Assembly: GCA_001913845.2 (NCBI GenBank) | Contig: MKGP02000095.1 | Coordinates: 49,490 to 113,489 of the forward strand | Length of the DNA: 64,000 nt | From: Limnothrix sp. CACIAM 69d | Lineage (GTDB): Bacteria; Cyanobacteriota; Cyanobacteriia; CACIAM-69d | Direction: 5' to 3' | Part shown: positions 9,447 to 20,600 of the stretch, piece by piece | How positions within the stretch are numbered: position 1 is the first letter of the stretch | Layout of the letters: the number at the start of each line of letters is the position of its first letter | Translations under genes and position numbers: made by a program | Notes under the pieces: generated by a model | Seen by the model: only the letters and a program-made list of their open reading frames with translations | What the model was told of the DNA's origin: nothing | Databases searched by the model: none

Positions 9447-9962
9447 TCAGACCGACGATTGAGGCGACTTAAAGGCCTGACGAACTTTGGGCCGAAACAG
9501 GTAGAACAAAATCAAAAGGGCGATCGCCAATTGAAACCCTAACTGCGACAGGGTTGAAGCCGGAATTGAAGCGGATCCTAGGGCGATCGAACTCACTAGC
9601 GACTGTCCCAAACTCAAAACCTGCAAAATCTGCCAAATTAACGTCAAAATCCAAGCCCATTGCTTCAACTTCCAGAGGCCATATCCCAGCAATCCCCCCA
9701 CAAGCGAGAGCAACACCCCAATTCCCCCAAACACCAAAATCAATGTCGGAACCATTCCCAGCATCATTGCCTGGGACTGGGGATCTGAATTGGAACCAGT
9801 GGTTTGGAATTGCAGTTTCAGGCTCTCGATCGTGCCATCCACTAAAAATTGTCGCCATTGGGGAATCACCAACACCGACAAACTGAGCAATAACCCAAAA
9901 CCACTATAGAAAAACTGCAAACCCGCCAAAATGGTGACACCTAAGGGACGCTTGATCATCAT
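9447..9962 (-). CDS. Four-helix membrane protein, hypothetical
   Basis: About 171 residues with four predicted transmembrane helices (ILAGLQFFYSGFGLLLSLSVLVI; MVPTLILVFGGIGVLLSLVGGLLGY; WAWILTLIWQILQVLSL; LGFQLAIALLILFYLF) and a basic C-terminal end. The pattern resembles small DUF2127/DUF7144-like membrane proteins, but I cannot assign a family. A start further upstream would add a Cys-containing non-hydrophobic leader, so the tandem ATG before IKRPLG is preferred. No strong ribosome-binding site is visible. It is divergent from the SpmA/SpmB fusion gene with only about 120 bases between the starts. Confidence 0.7.
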   Translation of the reverse strand: MMIKRPLGVTILAGLQFFYSGFGLLLSLSVLVIPQWRQFLVDGTIESLKLQFQTTGSNSDPQSQAMMLGMVPTLILVFGGIGVLLSLVGGLLGYGLWKLKQWAWILTLIWQILQVLSLGQSLVSSIALGSASIPASTLSQLGFQLAIALLILFYLFRPKVRQAFKSPQSSV

Positions 9963-10084
9963 CTTTTGGATTGGTTGCCAGATTACGCCTCGGTTATAGC
10001 AACAGGGTTCCGAAACGTTCCGGGTCAAATCGTGCTATTTCTGCAAGGAATTTCTCGGGAATTTCTGTGGAGTTGCCCCGGCCC

Positions 10085-11425
10085 ATGAAAACGAAAGTTT
10101 CGCCCCTGAACCCGATTTGGCTGTTTCTAATTGCCTTTGCCACGGTGGTGGCGGCCTACAGCGGCAAGATGAAACCCCTGACGGAGGCTTCCTTCAAAGG
10201 GGCGGGCAGTGCGGTGGAACTGGCGATCGGGCTGGTGGGTTCCATGGCCCTCTGGTTGGGGATTATGCGGGTGGCGGAGGAAGCGGGGTTGATGCAGGCG
10301 ATCGCCCGGGCAATTCGGCCCGTGATGGTGCGGCTGTTTCCCACCGTGCCGCCGGAGCATCCCGCCATGTCCGCGATGATCATGAACTTGGCGGCCAATG
10401 CGCTGGGCTTGGGCAACGCCGCCACGCCCTTGGGCCTGAAGGCCATGAAGGAACTCGATCGCCTGAATCCCAACCCCGGCACGGCCACCAACGCCATGTG
10501 CTTGTTTTTGGCGATTAACACGGCTTCGGTGACGTTGATTCCGCTGGAGGTGATCGCCGTGCGGGCCAGCGCGGGCACAACCCAACCGGCCTCGATCGTC
10601 CTCACCACCTTGGTTGCCACGGCGATCGGGACAACGGCTGCCGTGCTGGCTGCCAAGTTTGCGGCCCGTCGATCGCCCGATCCAGCCCCAGCGATCGCAC
10701 CCATCGAGCCGATCGCGGATGTGCCTGAAAATTCCGAGGCGATCGAACCGGCCGTGGACACCGCCCCGCCGCCGGTCTTGCATCCCCCCAGCCGCGTCGG
10801 GCAATTGGTCTTTGGTGGGTTGGTGCTGGCTTTTCTCGGGGCGATCGTCCAAAAGGTGATGCGACACGGTTTTGGCTTTGTCTTCAGCTTGGAAGGCTTC
10901 ACCACCATTTCCAACTGGGTGCTGCCGATGTTCATCAGCGGCTTCTTGATCTATGGCTACTTTCGCGGCGTGCGGGTCTATGAAGCCCTGACCGAGGGCG
11001 CAAAGGAAGGCTTTGAAATCGCCGTGCGCGTGATTCCGTTTATGGTGGCGATTTTTGTGGCGATCGGGATGTTTCGAGCCAGCGGCGCATTGGAACTGCT
11101 GACCAACCTGCTCACGCCCGTCACCGCTTTGATTGGGATGCCCGCCGAAGCGCTGCCCATGGCCCTGATTCGGCCGCTGTCCGGGGGCGGTGCGTTTGGG
11201 TTCATGTCGGAAATTGTGAAAGCCAACCCCAACAGCTTCCTGGCGGATTTGGTTTGCACGATGCAGGGCGCATCGGACACGACGTTCTATACGCTGGCGG
11301 TCTATTTCGGCAGTGTGGCGATTATTCGGACGCGCTATGCCTTGCCGGTGGGGCTGTTTGCCGATGCGGTCAGTGCGATCGCCTCGGTGTTGGTTTGTCG
11401 GTTGTTGCTGCCGGGCGCGGCCTAG
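10085..11425 (+). CDS. SpmA/SpmB fusion (nucleoside-recognition/Gate domain membrane protein)
   Basis: A 446-residue membrane protein joining the two halves that Bacillus makes as separate spore maturation proteins SpmA and SpmB. The N-terminal half (about residues 1-200) has GLVGSMALWLGIMRVAEEAGL and ANALGLGNAATPLGLKAMKEL; the C-terminal half (about 240-446) has GAKEGFEIAVRVIPFMVAIFVAIGMFRASGA and GGGAFGFMSEI. A proline/acidic linker (about 200-238) connects them. Both halves have the Gate/nucleoside-recognition fold; substrate unknown. In a non-sporulating cyanobacterium the name is only historical. An in-frame start further upstream was rejected because it adds an unrelated Ser/Arg-rich leader. 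Confidence 0.87.
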   Translation: MKTKVSPLNPIWLFLIAFATVVAAYSGKMKPLTEASFKGAGSAVELAIGLVGSMALWLGIMRVAEEAGLMQAIARAIRPVMVRLFPTVPPEHPAMSAMIMNLAANALGLGNAATPLGLKAMKELDRLNPNPGTATNAMCLFLAINTASVTLIPLEVIAVRASAGTTQPASIVLTTLVATAIGTTAAVLAAKFAARRSPDPAPAIAPIEPIADVPENSEAIEPAVDTAPPPVLHPPSRVGQLVFGGLVLAFLGAIVQKVMRHGFGFVFSLEGFTTISNWVLPMFISGFLIYGYFRGVRVYEALTEGAKEGFEIAVRVIPFMVAIFVAIGMFRASGALELLTNLLTPVTALIGMPAEALPMALIRPLSGGGAFGFMSEIVKANPNSFLADLVCTMQGASDTTFYTLAVYFGSVAIIRTRYALPVGLFADAVSAIASVLVCRLLLPGAA

Positions 11426-11450
11426 GTGATCGCCCCGAAACCTGGCCAGG

Positions 11451-11470
11451 CAAGGGACTTAAGCCCCTTG
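11451..11470. repeat. 20-bp palindromic repeat, copy 2
   Basis: CAAGGGACTTAAGCCCCTTG, one mismatch from the perfect palindrome, starting 26 bases after the stop codon of the SpmA/SpmB gene. The position fits a terminator-like role. Confidence 0.65.
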
Positions 11471-11566
11471 TCTACTGATAGTTAAGCCCCTTAACGGATC
11501 GCCCCTGGATCGCTATCTTTAAAAACAGACCACACAACCACCTTTCAAGGACGAGTTAGCAACCCC

Positions 11567-11851
11567 ATGGCCAAAGCAATTTGGAACGGAACCGTGATTG
11601 CCGAGAGCGATCACACCGAAGTTGTGGAAGGAAACCACTATTTCCCGGCCGATTCGATTAAGGCGGAATATTTCCAACCCAGCAACACCCACACCACCTG
11701 TGGCTGGAAAGGCGTGGCCAGCTACTACACGATCGCCGTGGATGGCCAAACCAACCCCGATGCGGCCTGGTACTATCCCGAACCCAAGGATGCGGCTAAG
11801 AAAATTGCCGGTTATGTGGCCTTCTGGCGCGGCGTGAAGGTGGAAGCGTAA
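11567..11851 (+). CDS. DUF427 family protein
   Basis: A 94-residue single-domain DUF427 protein. Signature segments are visible: AIWNGTVIAESDHTEVVEGNHYFP, then CGWKGVASYYTI and AAWYYPEPKDAAKKIAGYVAFW(R)GV. The family is widespread and has no agreed function. An AAGGA sequence lies about 13 bases before the ATG. The gene appears monocistronic; pyrR starts about 100 bases downstream. Confidence 0.88.
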   Translation: MAKAIWNGTVIAESDHTEVVEGNHYFPADSIKAEYFQPSNTHTTCGWKGVASYYTIAVDGQTNPDAAWYYPEPKDAAKKIAGYVAFWRGVKVEA

Positions 11852-11955
11852 TGGTCTGGGGGCGATATGGTCTGGGGGCGATCGCGCGATCGCCCCCACC
11901 GCGAAACGGTTGATCGCGTGCATAATCCACAAGTAAATCAACGCCTGCGCCGGAT

Positions 11956-12510
11956 ATGTCCCCCGAAATTGCCGCCACGATCGAAATTTTGTCCGCCGAC
12001 GAGTTGCGCCGCACCGTCAACCGGCTTGCGTCCGAAGTGGTTGAACGATCGGGCGACCTCTCTAAAGTCGTGCTCGTGGGCATCTACACCCGGGGCGTAC
12101 CCCTGGCCAAACTGTTGGCCCGCCAAATCGAAATACTCGAAGGCGTAACCGTCCCCGTTGGCGCACTGGACATTACGTTCTATCGCGATGACCTCGACAA
12201 AATCGGCCCCCGCACCCCCGAACGCAGCGATATTCCCGTCGATCTCACAGGCAAAATCACCGTTTTGGTGGATGACGTAATCTTCACCGGCCGCACGATT
12301 CGCGGAGCCTTAAACGCCACTTTGGACTATGGCCGGCCCGAGTCCATTCGGTTGTTGTCCTTGGTCGATCGGGGCCATCGCCAACTGCCCATTCACCCGG
12401 ACTACACCGGCAAAGTGCTGCCCACCGCCAAGGACGAAAAGGTGAAAGTTTATCTCCAAGAATTCGACGGCCGCGATGCGGTCGAACTCAGCCGCGCCCC
12501 CGTCAATTAG
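11956..12510 (+). CDS. pyrR: PyrR-type uracil phosphoribosyltransferase / pyrimidine regulator
   Basis: A 184-residue phosphoribosyltransferase of the PyrR family. In Bacillus PyrR converts uracil and PRPP to UMP and also binds pyr mRNA to control attenuation. The PRPP loop [17 protein letters not shown] is intact, as are [14 protein letters not shown] and [18 protein letters not shown]. No pyrimidine biosynthesis genes are adjacent and no PyrR-binding leader was seen here, so in this organism it may act mainly as an enzyme or on distant targets. Confidence 0.9.
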   Translation: MSPEIAATIEILSADELRRTVNRLASEVVERSGDLSKVVLVGIYTRGVPLAKLLARQIEILEGVTVPVGALDITFYRDDLDKIGPRTPERSDIPVDLTGKITVLVDDVIFTGRTIRGALNATLDYGRPESIRLLSLVDRGHRQLPIHPDYTGKVLPTAKDEKVKVYLQEFDGRDAVELSRAPVN

Positions 12511-12568
12511 TTTCTAAATTTATCTCCGACTCCCTCAGAATATTTGGTTAACATAGTGGATAGATTCA

Positions 12569-13006
12569 ATGCCACAACGTGATCAAATTCACGACATTAT
12601 TCGGCGAGCACTTCTCAAAGATGGCTGGCAAATTACTGACGATCCGTTTGTCATTGCCTATGGTGAGCGTTTTCTATTCATCGACCTTGGTGCAACAGAA
12701 AAAGGGTTATTGAGCGCGATCGTTGGGGCTAGTCGATCCAGTGAACGAATTGCAATTGAAATCAAAACCTTCCGTAGCGCTTCCTTGATCACTGAACTTC
12801 AGCAAGCCATTGGCCAATATCAGCTTTATTTTTTATTGCTTCAAGAAGTTGATCCTGATCGAACTTTGTATTTGGCAATTTCAGAAGATGTGTATCACAA
12901 CTTTTTCAGAGAACCAATTGGACAATTAGTGATCAAGAACTTGCCTTTGAATTTGATTATTGTCAATTTGGAAAAAGAGGAAATCATCCAATGGATCAAG
13001 TCTTAG
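12569..13006 (+). CDS. xisH: XisH family protein (copy 1)
   Basis: A 145-residue XisH. In Anabaena, XisH is needed with XisI and the recombinase XisF for developmental excision of the fdxN element; its biochemical role is not established. Residues Asp39, Glu64, Lys66 and Gln83 (FIDLG ... IAIEIK ... AIGQY) form a pattern like a PD-(D/E)XK nuclease core, and the same residues are conserved in copy 2 at 52.3 kb. It overlaps xisI by 16 bases, so the pair is translationally coupled. No XisF-type recombinase is nearby. The region is AT-richer than pyrR upstream, a sign of transfer. Confidence 0.9.
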   Translation: MPQRDQIHDIIRRALLKDGWQITDDPFVIAYGERFLFIDLGATEKGLLSAIVGASRSSERIAIEIKTFRSASLITELQQAIGQYQLYFLLLQEVDPDRTLYLAISEDVYHNFFREPIGQLVIKNLPLNLIIVNLEKEEIIQWIKS

Positions 13007-13356
13007 CATTCAGTGAAATTATCAAGCAAGTCATTGAACACTATGCTCAGTTCCAGCCTTCTCATGGCAAAATTCGATTAGAAACAATTTTTGATGATCG
13101 CCAGGGTCGTTATGCACTAATGCAAACAGGATGGGATCGCGATCGCCGCATTCGTGGAAATCTAATCTATGTTGTCCTAGAGCAAGAAATGATTAGGATT
13201 GAATATGATGGAATGGAACAGGGAATTTTCTACGATTTAGTCAAAAAGGGAATTTCACCTGAAAGGATTGTCCTGGCATATTTACCAGATTGCCCCACTG
13301 GTGCTCGTCTTGATTTTGATAGAAATAGCTCATCGAAACAGTCTGTAATAGCTTAG
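12991..13356 (+). CDS. xisI: XisI family protein (copy 1)
   Basis: A 121-residue XisI, partner of XisH. Family segments: YALMQTGWDRDRRIRGNLIYVVL in the core, then IRIEYDGMEQGIFYDLVKKGISPERIVLAYLPD. The last ten residues or so are polar and variable. Start ATG lies within the end of xisH in another frame. It is followed, after about 90 bases, by the remains of a DNA methyltransferase gene. Confidence 0.9.
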   Translation: MDQVLAFSEIIKQVIEHYAQFQPSHGKIRLETIFDDRQGRYALMQTGWDRDRRIRGNLIYVVLEQEMIRIEYDGMEQGIFYDLVKKGISPERIVLAYLPDCPTGARLDFDRNSSSKQSVIA

Positions 13357-13444
13357 GTTTTATCAGAAAAAACCTTGATTGGCTTCAAGCAAATTAAGAC
13401 CAGTACATTAGGCTATCATGCTTGTCAATCTTTGATTATCAAAT

Positions 13445-14066
13445 GTGGTTGCTACAGGAGTTCAAACCAATCTATTTGACTTGTTAGCGGTCAATCACCA
13501 GCAAGCCATCACAACAACCTTCAAATTTGTTGATCTGTTTGCAGGGATTGGTGGGTTTCGGATTCCATTAGAAAATCTGGGTGGTTGCTGTGTTGCCTAT
13601 GCGGAAATTGATCGCGACGCGATCGCCACCTATGAACAAAATTTTTTGAATCATAGTTCTGATCAGGAACCCAATTTGGGTGATGTTTCTGCGGTTGATC
13701 AGCTACTCCACAATCTCGATTTGGTGGTGGGCGGTGTTCCCTGCCAGGCCTGGTCGATCGCGGGTAAAACCTTGGGATTTGAGGATCCGCGCGGTCGCCT
13801 GTGGTTTGATGTTTGTCGGCATTTTGTGGCGACGGTAGCCCTCAGTAATTGTGAACCCAGCACCTGTAAGCAACAATTTTTGGCAAAGTATTGATTACCC
13901 CAGCCAGTTTCGATCGCTCACGGCCCAGGACTACGCGAAGCTCCAGGGATTTCCAGAAAACTTCATTCTGCATCCCAATAGCAGCATCGCCAAAAAGCAA
14001 TTGGGAAATGCTGTTTCCATGCCGGTGGTTGCAGTGATCATTCGATCAATTCTGCATTGTCTTTAA
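13445..14066 (+). pseudogene. C5-cytosine DNA methyltransferase, internally deleted and frameshifted
   Basis: The 5' part encodes the SAM-binding and catalytic motifs of a Dam-unrelated, C5-type enzyme: FVDLFAGIGGFR (motif I), YAEIDRDAIATYEQNF (II), GDVSAVD (III) and GGVPCQAWSIAG with the catalytic cysteine (IV), then DPRGRLWFDV. It then runs to a stop near 13894. From about 13851, in a different frame, the 3' part encodes the end of such an enzyme: YPSQFRSLTAQDYAKLQGFPENF (motif IX) and KKQLGNAVSMPVV (motif X). The ENV motif, motif VIII and the whole target-recognition domain are missing. An active enzyme is not expected. The start is a GTG. Confidence 0.85.
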
Positions 14067-14637
14067 TCTGGGATAAATTCTAGGGACTGCTTAGCGGTAT
14101 AAGGTATCATTTTTAACTTTTTGAGAGAATTGAAAATAAAATAAAGATGTGACTCTTGGTAAAGAAACCCACATGCTATGCTCGTTTTGCGTCAAGTTTA
14201 GAGGAAAAGCGATAGCTATCATAGCTTAGTCACAGATCGCCGTCAGAGTATCTAAAAGCATTTCTAGCTGGATTAAGACGGTAAACCGTGGCGGCTGGCG
14301 TGGATCTCGCATAACTTTCCGGTGAGGTCAATTGATCAAAGGCTCATCGTGGTGGTCTGGGATCGCCTGGGTTTTTGGTTGGGGTACTTTAGCTGTTAGG
14401 AGATGCCGTTTGCGGCTGTGATCCCGATCGCTCCCCTGGGCTGAGAACAAATTGATAGAGCCAGTGGGGAGATGGTCTGACGCAGGATCGGCCAGACCTA
14501 AGCTAGTATTCGCGCCAAGCAATGGGCTTTTGCTGTGTTTTGGGGGAGTTTTAAGGCTAATTGGGGGCAAATTTAGCTGCTTTGACCTTCGTTAGCCGGA
14601 TGCACTCGATTTTTCTCACTCAAAAACAAGTTCTGTC
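14067..14637. other. Intergenic region upstream of the giant sensor kinase
   Basis: No supported gene, repeat or RNA. It should contain the promoter of the 2054-residue kinase gene; no clear -10/-35 pair was picked out by eye. Confidence 0.4.
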
Positions 14638-17600
14638 ATGTCCATTCCGTTTCCTATGCTGACGGTTTCTGAACTGAGGGCGGCTATTATCCGCCAACCA
14701 TTGGTGGTTGATGCGGCAGCAACGGTCTGGGATGTGGTTTCCCTGATGAGCGGGCCGCCGACGGCCCAGGCGGATCCACAGAAGGCGGCGATCGGGTCTC
14801 GCCCCAGTTGCGTGCTGGTGAGGGTGGACGATCGGGTGGTGGGCATTTTGACAGAGCGAGATTTGGTGCGTTTGAGTGCGCAGCAATGCCCGCTCGATCG
14901 CCCGGTGACCGACGTGATGACGCGGGAACTGGTGATACTGCGGGAGAGTGAGTTTACGGATTTGTTTTCCACCATTCATCTGCTGACGAAACATCGAATT
15001 CGGCATTTGCCGGTGGTGGATGAGGCCGATCGCCTGTTGGGACTAATTACCCAGGAAAGTTTGCGCCAGTTGGCCCGCCCGATCGACCTGTTGCGGTTGC
15101 GTCAAGTCCAGGAAGTGATGAGCCGATCGATCGTGGTGGCCAGCTCTCACGCCTCCCTGTTGGAATTGGCGCAATTAATGAGTGAGAATCAAGTGAGCTG
15201 CGTGGTGTTGGTGGATCCGGCCCAAGCAGCGATCGGGGCGATCGGTGACCCGGCGGCGAAATCAGAGAGCGATCTTGAGGGTGATCTTGAGGGTGATCTT
15301 GCCGCTGCCTCATCTCTACAGCCAATGGGTGGGCCGCCCGTGGGCCTGGTGACCGAGCGAGATATGGTGCAATTTCAGGCCCTGGAGTTGCCCTTGGATC
15401 AAACCAGTGCCCATCTCGTGATGAGCAGCCCGGTGTTTAGCGTCAGTCCCCACACCAGCCTGTGGGAGGCGCAACAGTTGATGGCCGATCGCTGGATTCG
15501 GCGATTGGTGATCACCAATGACCAGGGGCAATTGCTGGGCATTCTCAGCCAAACGCGCCTGCTACAGGCCTTGAATCCGCTGGAGATCTACAACTTGGCG
15601 ACGGTGCTGGAAACCCAGGTGTCGCAGTTGGAACAGGAACGATTGGCGCTGCTGGAAAGCCGAGCGCAGGAACTGGAGCGGGAGGTGGCCGAGCGCACCG
15701 CCCAACTGCGGCAACAGGCGGAACGGGAAGCGCTGTTGCGGGAGGTGGCCACGCAAATTCACAATGCCCTGGATTTGCACACCATTTTGGAAACGACGGT
15801 ACAGCAAGTGCAACGGTTGCTGAACTGTGCGCGGGTGATTGTCTATCAATTTGAGGGCGATTGCAGGGGCGTGACGATCGCGGAGGCTTTGGCGGATCCG
15901 AGCAATTTAGATCAATCCCTTTTGGGGCGACGGGTTCAGGATGCTTGTTTGGGGTCGGCTTTTTTGGATCCCTTTCGGCGGGGCCAAGTGCGGGTGCTGG
16001 AGGATGTCACCACTGCGCCGTTGTCAGACTGCCACCGAGATTTGCTGCTCAGTCTCCAGATGCGGGCCCAATTGATTTTGCCCTTGCTGGTGGGCGATCG
16101 CCTGTGGGGGTTGATGGTGGCCAGTGAGCATGATCGCCCGCGACTTTGGCAGGCGGCGGAAATTGACTTGCTGCAAGCCCTGGGGGTGCAGGTGGGAATT
16201 GCCCTCAAGCAGGCCACATCCCATGCTGCCTTGGCCGCGGAGTTAGAAGAGCGTTGCCGGGCCGAGGCCGCCTTGCGGGAAGCGGAAGCGCACCAACGGG
16301 CCCTAGTCAGTGCGCTGCCGGATTTGTTAGTGCGGCTGAATGCTGAGGGGATTTTTCTGGAATTTGTCGCCAATCCTGAGTTCGATCGGGTTGGCGATTT
16401 AAATAGTTGGGTCGGTAAGCATGTGTCGGAATTGCTGCCGCCGGTGGCCGCCCAGAAGCGGATGAAAGCCATTCAGCGGGCCTTGGCCACCAAAACCGTG
16501 CAGTTCTATGAGCAAAATCTGTCCACCCATGAGGTGTTGCGGATTGAGGAAGTGCGGGTGGTTCCTTACCGCGATGACGAGGTGTTGGTTTTGGTGCGCA
16601 ACATCAGCGATCGCAAACAGGTGGAATGGCAACTGCGGGATTTGAACCAATCCTTGGAACGGAAGGTGGCCAAGCGCACCACCACGCTGCAAATTCGGGA
16701 GGCCCAGATTCGGGCGATGGTGGCGGCCATTCCCGATCGCCTGCTGCGGGTGACCCCTCGGGGCCAATGTTTGGACTACAGCACCCTCACTCAGGTGCAA
16801 CATCCCTGGGGCCGCTTCCGCGCCGAGGCTGCTGGCGGTTCGTTGGAGGCAGCGGAAACCCCAACCCTCTCCCAGTTGACCGATTGGGTGGCGGCGGATC
16901 AGTTGGAGGCGGTGTTGGAGGCGGTGAGCCAGACGATCGAAACCGGCCAACTGCAAGTGATTGAACAGCGGCGGATCCTGGGCGATCGGGTTCTGGATGA
17001 GGAATTGCGGATTGTGGGCAGTGATGCGGATGCGGCCCTGGTGATGGTGCGGGATGTGACGGAGCGCAAGGCCGCCGAAGCCCAACTTCAGGAACGGGAA
17101 GCTCGCTATCGTGGTCTGATGGCGGGGGCCAGTGACGCGATCGTGGTGGCCAACCTCCAAGGGGAAATTCTGGAAGTGAATCGCAAGGCCGAGGAACTGT
17201 TTGGCTATGACCGCGCCCAACTGATCCAGATGCACCAATCCCAGTTGCACCCGATCGATTGCGAAGAGGAGATGGTGCAGGCCTTCCAAGCGGTGATTAC
17301 GGATGGTTCCTGTCAGCTCACCAATGGCCAAATTCAGCGGGCCGATGGGCAAGCAATTCCGGTGGAAATTACCGGTTCGATCGTGCAGGTGGGCCAAACC
17401 CAACTGGTACAAGGCATCTTTCGGGATATTCGCGATCGCAAAAATGCCGAACGCCAATTGGCCGACCTGTCCCAACGGCTCACCCTTGCCCTGGAATCCG
17501 GCGCGATCGGCTGTTGGCAATGGAATATTCGGGCCAATACCCTGGTTTGGGATGAGCGGATGTATAGCCTGTATGGGGTTGCGCCCGTGGAACCCGGCCA

Positions 17601-20600
17601 GGAACAGCGCCTGCCCTACGATATTTGGGCCAGTTCCGTTCATCCGGACGATCGACCGGCCACCGAACAGTTGCTCTATGCCGCCACACGCGGCGAAGCC
17701 CGTTACGACACCGAGTTTCGGGTCATGCTTGCCGATGGCACAGTCCGCCACATCAAGGCCTATGGCGAGCTGCTTTGTGATGCCCAAGGTCAGCCCCAAA
17801 GCATGATCGGCGTGAACTATGACATCAGCGATCGCAAACAGGCCGAAGCGGCCCTGCGGCAAAGCGAAGAGAAATTCCGCCGCGTGTTTGATTCCAACGT
17901 GGTGGGCACCATTTTCACCAACTTTGAGGGGCTGATTGTTGATGCCAACGATTGCTTCTTGGAAATGCTGGGCTACGATCGCCTGGACTTGCAAGCCGGG
18001 CGCTTAAACTGGGCCGAACTCACACCGCCCGAATATCGAGCGCAAGACATCACGGCCATTGAACACCTGCGGCAACACGAGGCGATCGCCCCTTGGGAAA
18101 AAGCCTACGTGCATCGGAATGGCCATTGGGTGTGGGTGCTCATTGGCGTGGCCATGATTGCCCCCGAAACCGGTAGCTGTGTTTGCGTGGTGGTAGACAT
18201 CAGCGATCGCAAACGCTCCGAAGAAGCCCTGCGCGAGAGTGAAGAAAAATTTCGCCAATTAGCCGAAGCCGTGGATTCGGTATTTTGGATTTTGGATCTC
18301 AACCGCACCAATCGAATCTACGTCAGCCCCGCCTACGAGCGGATTTGGGGCAGACCCAGCGAAGAACTCTACATCAGCCCCGACAGTTGGGCCGCCAGCA
18401 TTCATCCCCTGGATTACGATCGGGTCTTAACGGCCATCCCCAAACAGTTAGCGGGCGAATTTGACGAGGAATATCGGATCCTGCGGCCTGACGGCGAACA
18501 GCGCTGGATTCGCGATCGGGCGTTCCCCATTTGCAACGCCCAAGGCGAGGTTTATCGCCTCGCGGGCATTGCCGAAGACATCACCCCCCTCAAGCAAGCA
18601 GAACTGGAGCGAGAACGGCTGCTTCAGGAATTGGCCGCCTTTAAGTTGGCGCTCGATGCCTCCGCGATCGTGGTGATTACCGATGCCCAAGGGATCATGA
18701 CCTATGTTAACGATCGATTTCTCGCGGTTTCTGGCTACAGCCGCGAGGAATTGATTGGGAAAACCCATCGACTGGTGAAGTCTGGGCATCATCCTACCTC
18801 CTTCTTTGAGGACTTGTGGGACACCATTTTGGCGGGGCAAATTTGGCGCGGGGAAATTTGTAATCGCGCGAAAGATGGTCGGCTCTATTGGGTAGACAGC
18901 ACGATCGTGCCGTTTCTCGATCGCGCAGGACAACCGATTCGATTTTTGGCTGTTCGTTTTGACATCACCCCGCGCAAACGAGCAGAAATTGACCTCAAAA
19001 ATAGCAACTTCCTGCTTTCTACCATCAGCCAAGCCCAAACGGAATTTATTACGGCCGCCAACCGATTAACGATCTTTGAAGGCCTCCTAAATGGCTTATT
19101 AGAATTAACTGAAAGTGAATACGGCTTCATCGGGGAAGCGCTTTTTCGAGGCGACGGCAGTGCTGTGATTGAAGAAGGCTTTCTCAAAATTAAGGGCGTT
19201 CCCTTCCTGCAATCCCACAGCGTCACCAACATCGCTTGGGATGAGACTACGCAAAAGTTCTATGAAGATAACTATGAAACGGGAATGCAATTTACCAACA
19301 TGAACACGCTCTTTGGCGCTGTGATCATGACCGGTAAACCCGTGATTGCCAACAGTCCCAGCACCGATCCTCGCAGTGGCGGCACACCACCCGGCCATCC
19401 TCCCTTGCAGGCATTTTTAGGTATTCCGTTTTATCAAGGCAATCAATTGGTGGGGATGATTGGAATTGCCAATCGGCCCGGCGGTTATGAGTCGAGCATG
19501 GTGGGTTACCTAGAACCATTTTTGGTCACCTGTAGCACCCTGATTGAGGGCTATCGGGTTGATCGCCAGCGCCGCCAAGCCGAAGAGCAACTACAGCGCA
19601 CCAACGATGAATTAATTCGGGCTACTCGCCTGAAAGATGAGTTTCTGGCCAACATGAGCCATGAATTGCGCACGCCCCTGAATGCCATTTTGGGCATGAC
19701 CGAAGGGTTACAGGAACAGGTTTTCGGTTCGATTAATGATGGTCAGCGCAAAGCTTTGGGGACGATCGAGCGTACCGGCTCCCATTTGCTTTCCCTGATT
19801 AATGACATTTTGGATGTGGCCAAAATCGAATCGGGGCAACTGGAATTGGATCAAGCGCCCACGGCGATCGTGCCCCTTTGCCAGTCTAGTTTGACCTTCA
19901 TTAAACAACAGGCTCTGAAGAAATATATTCAGGTAGAAACTCAAATTCCCAGCCAGTTGCCCCACGCATTGTTAGATGAACGGCGAATGCGACAGGTACT
20001 GATTAATTTGCTGAATAATGCGGTGAAGTTCACACCGGAAAATGGGCGTGTGACGCTGTTGGTTTCCCTGGAGCAGTTTGCTGCTCAGGAATCTCAATCG
20101 CCTCAATCTTGGCTGCGATTTTCCGTCATTGATACGGGAATTGGGATTGCATCGGATCAGTTAGATCGGCTGTTCCGGCCTTTTGTCCAAATTGATAGCT
20201 CGCTTAATCGTCAATATGAGGGAACGGGGCTGGGCTTGGCCCTGGTGAAGCGGATTGTGGAACTCCACGGCGGCCGGGTGGGGGTGACGAGCAAGGTGGG
20301 GAGTGGCAGTTGCTTCACGGTCGATTTGCCCTACCATCCTGGTCGCACGATCGCGGAGGCTGGTGATGATCAATCATCGGCCAATTTGGATGCATCGCTG
20401 GTCATTGAATCAACGGATGGGGGCCGATCACCCTGCATTTTGTTGGCGGAAGATCAAGAGGCCAACATCAACACGATCGTCAGTTATTTAACGGCCAAAG
20501 GATATCGAGTAATTCTGGCCAAAAATGGCGCAGAGGCGATCGCCCAAGTGCAACAATCGCAGCCCGATTTGGTGTTGATGGATGTGCAAATGCCGGGGAT

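Noticed and set aside
16399..17994. A 531-codon minus-strand frame opposite the giant kinase
   Set aside because: GC-rich codon bias creates long antisense frames. The product is His/Gly/Leu-rich without recognisable motifs, and the PAS repeats are clearly on the plus strand.
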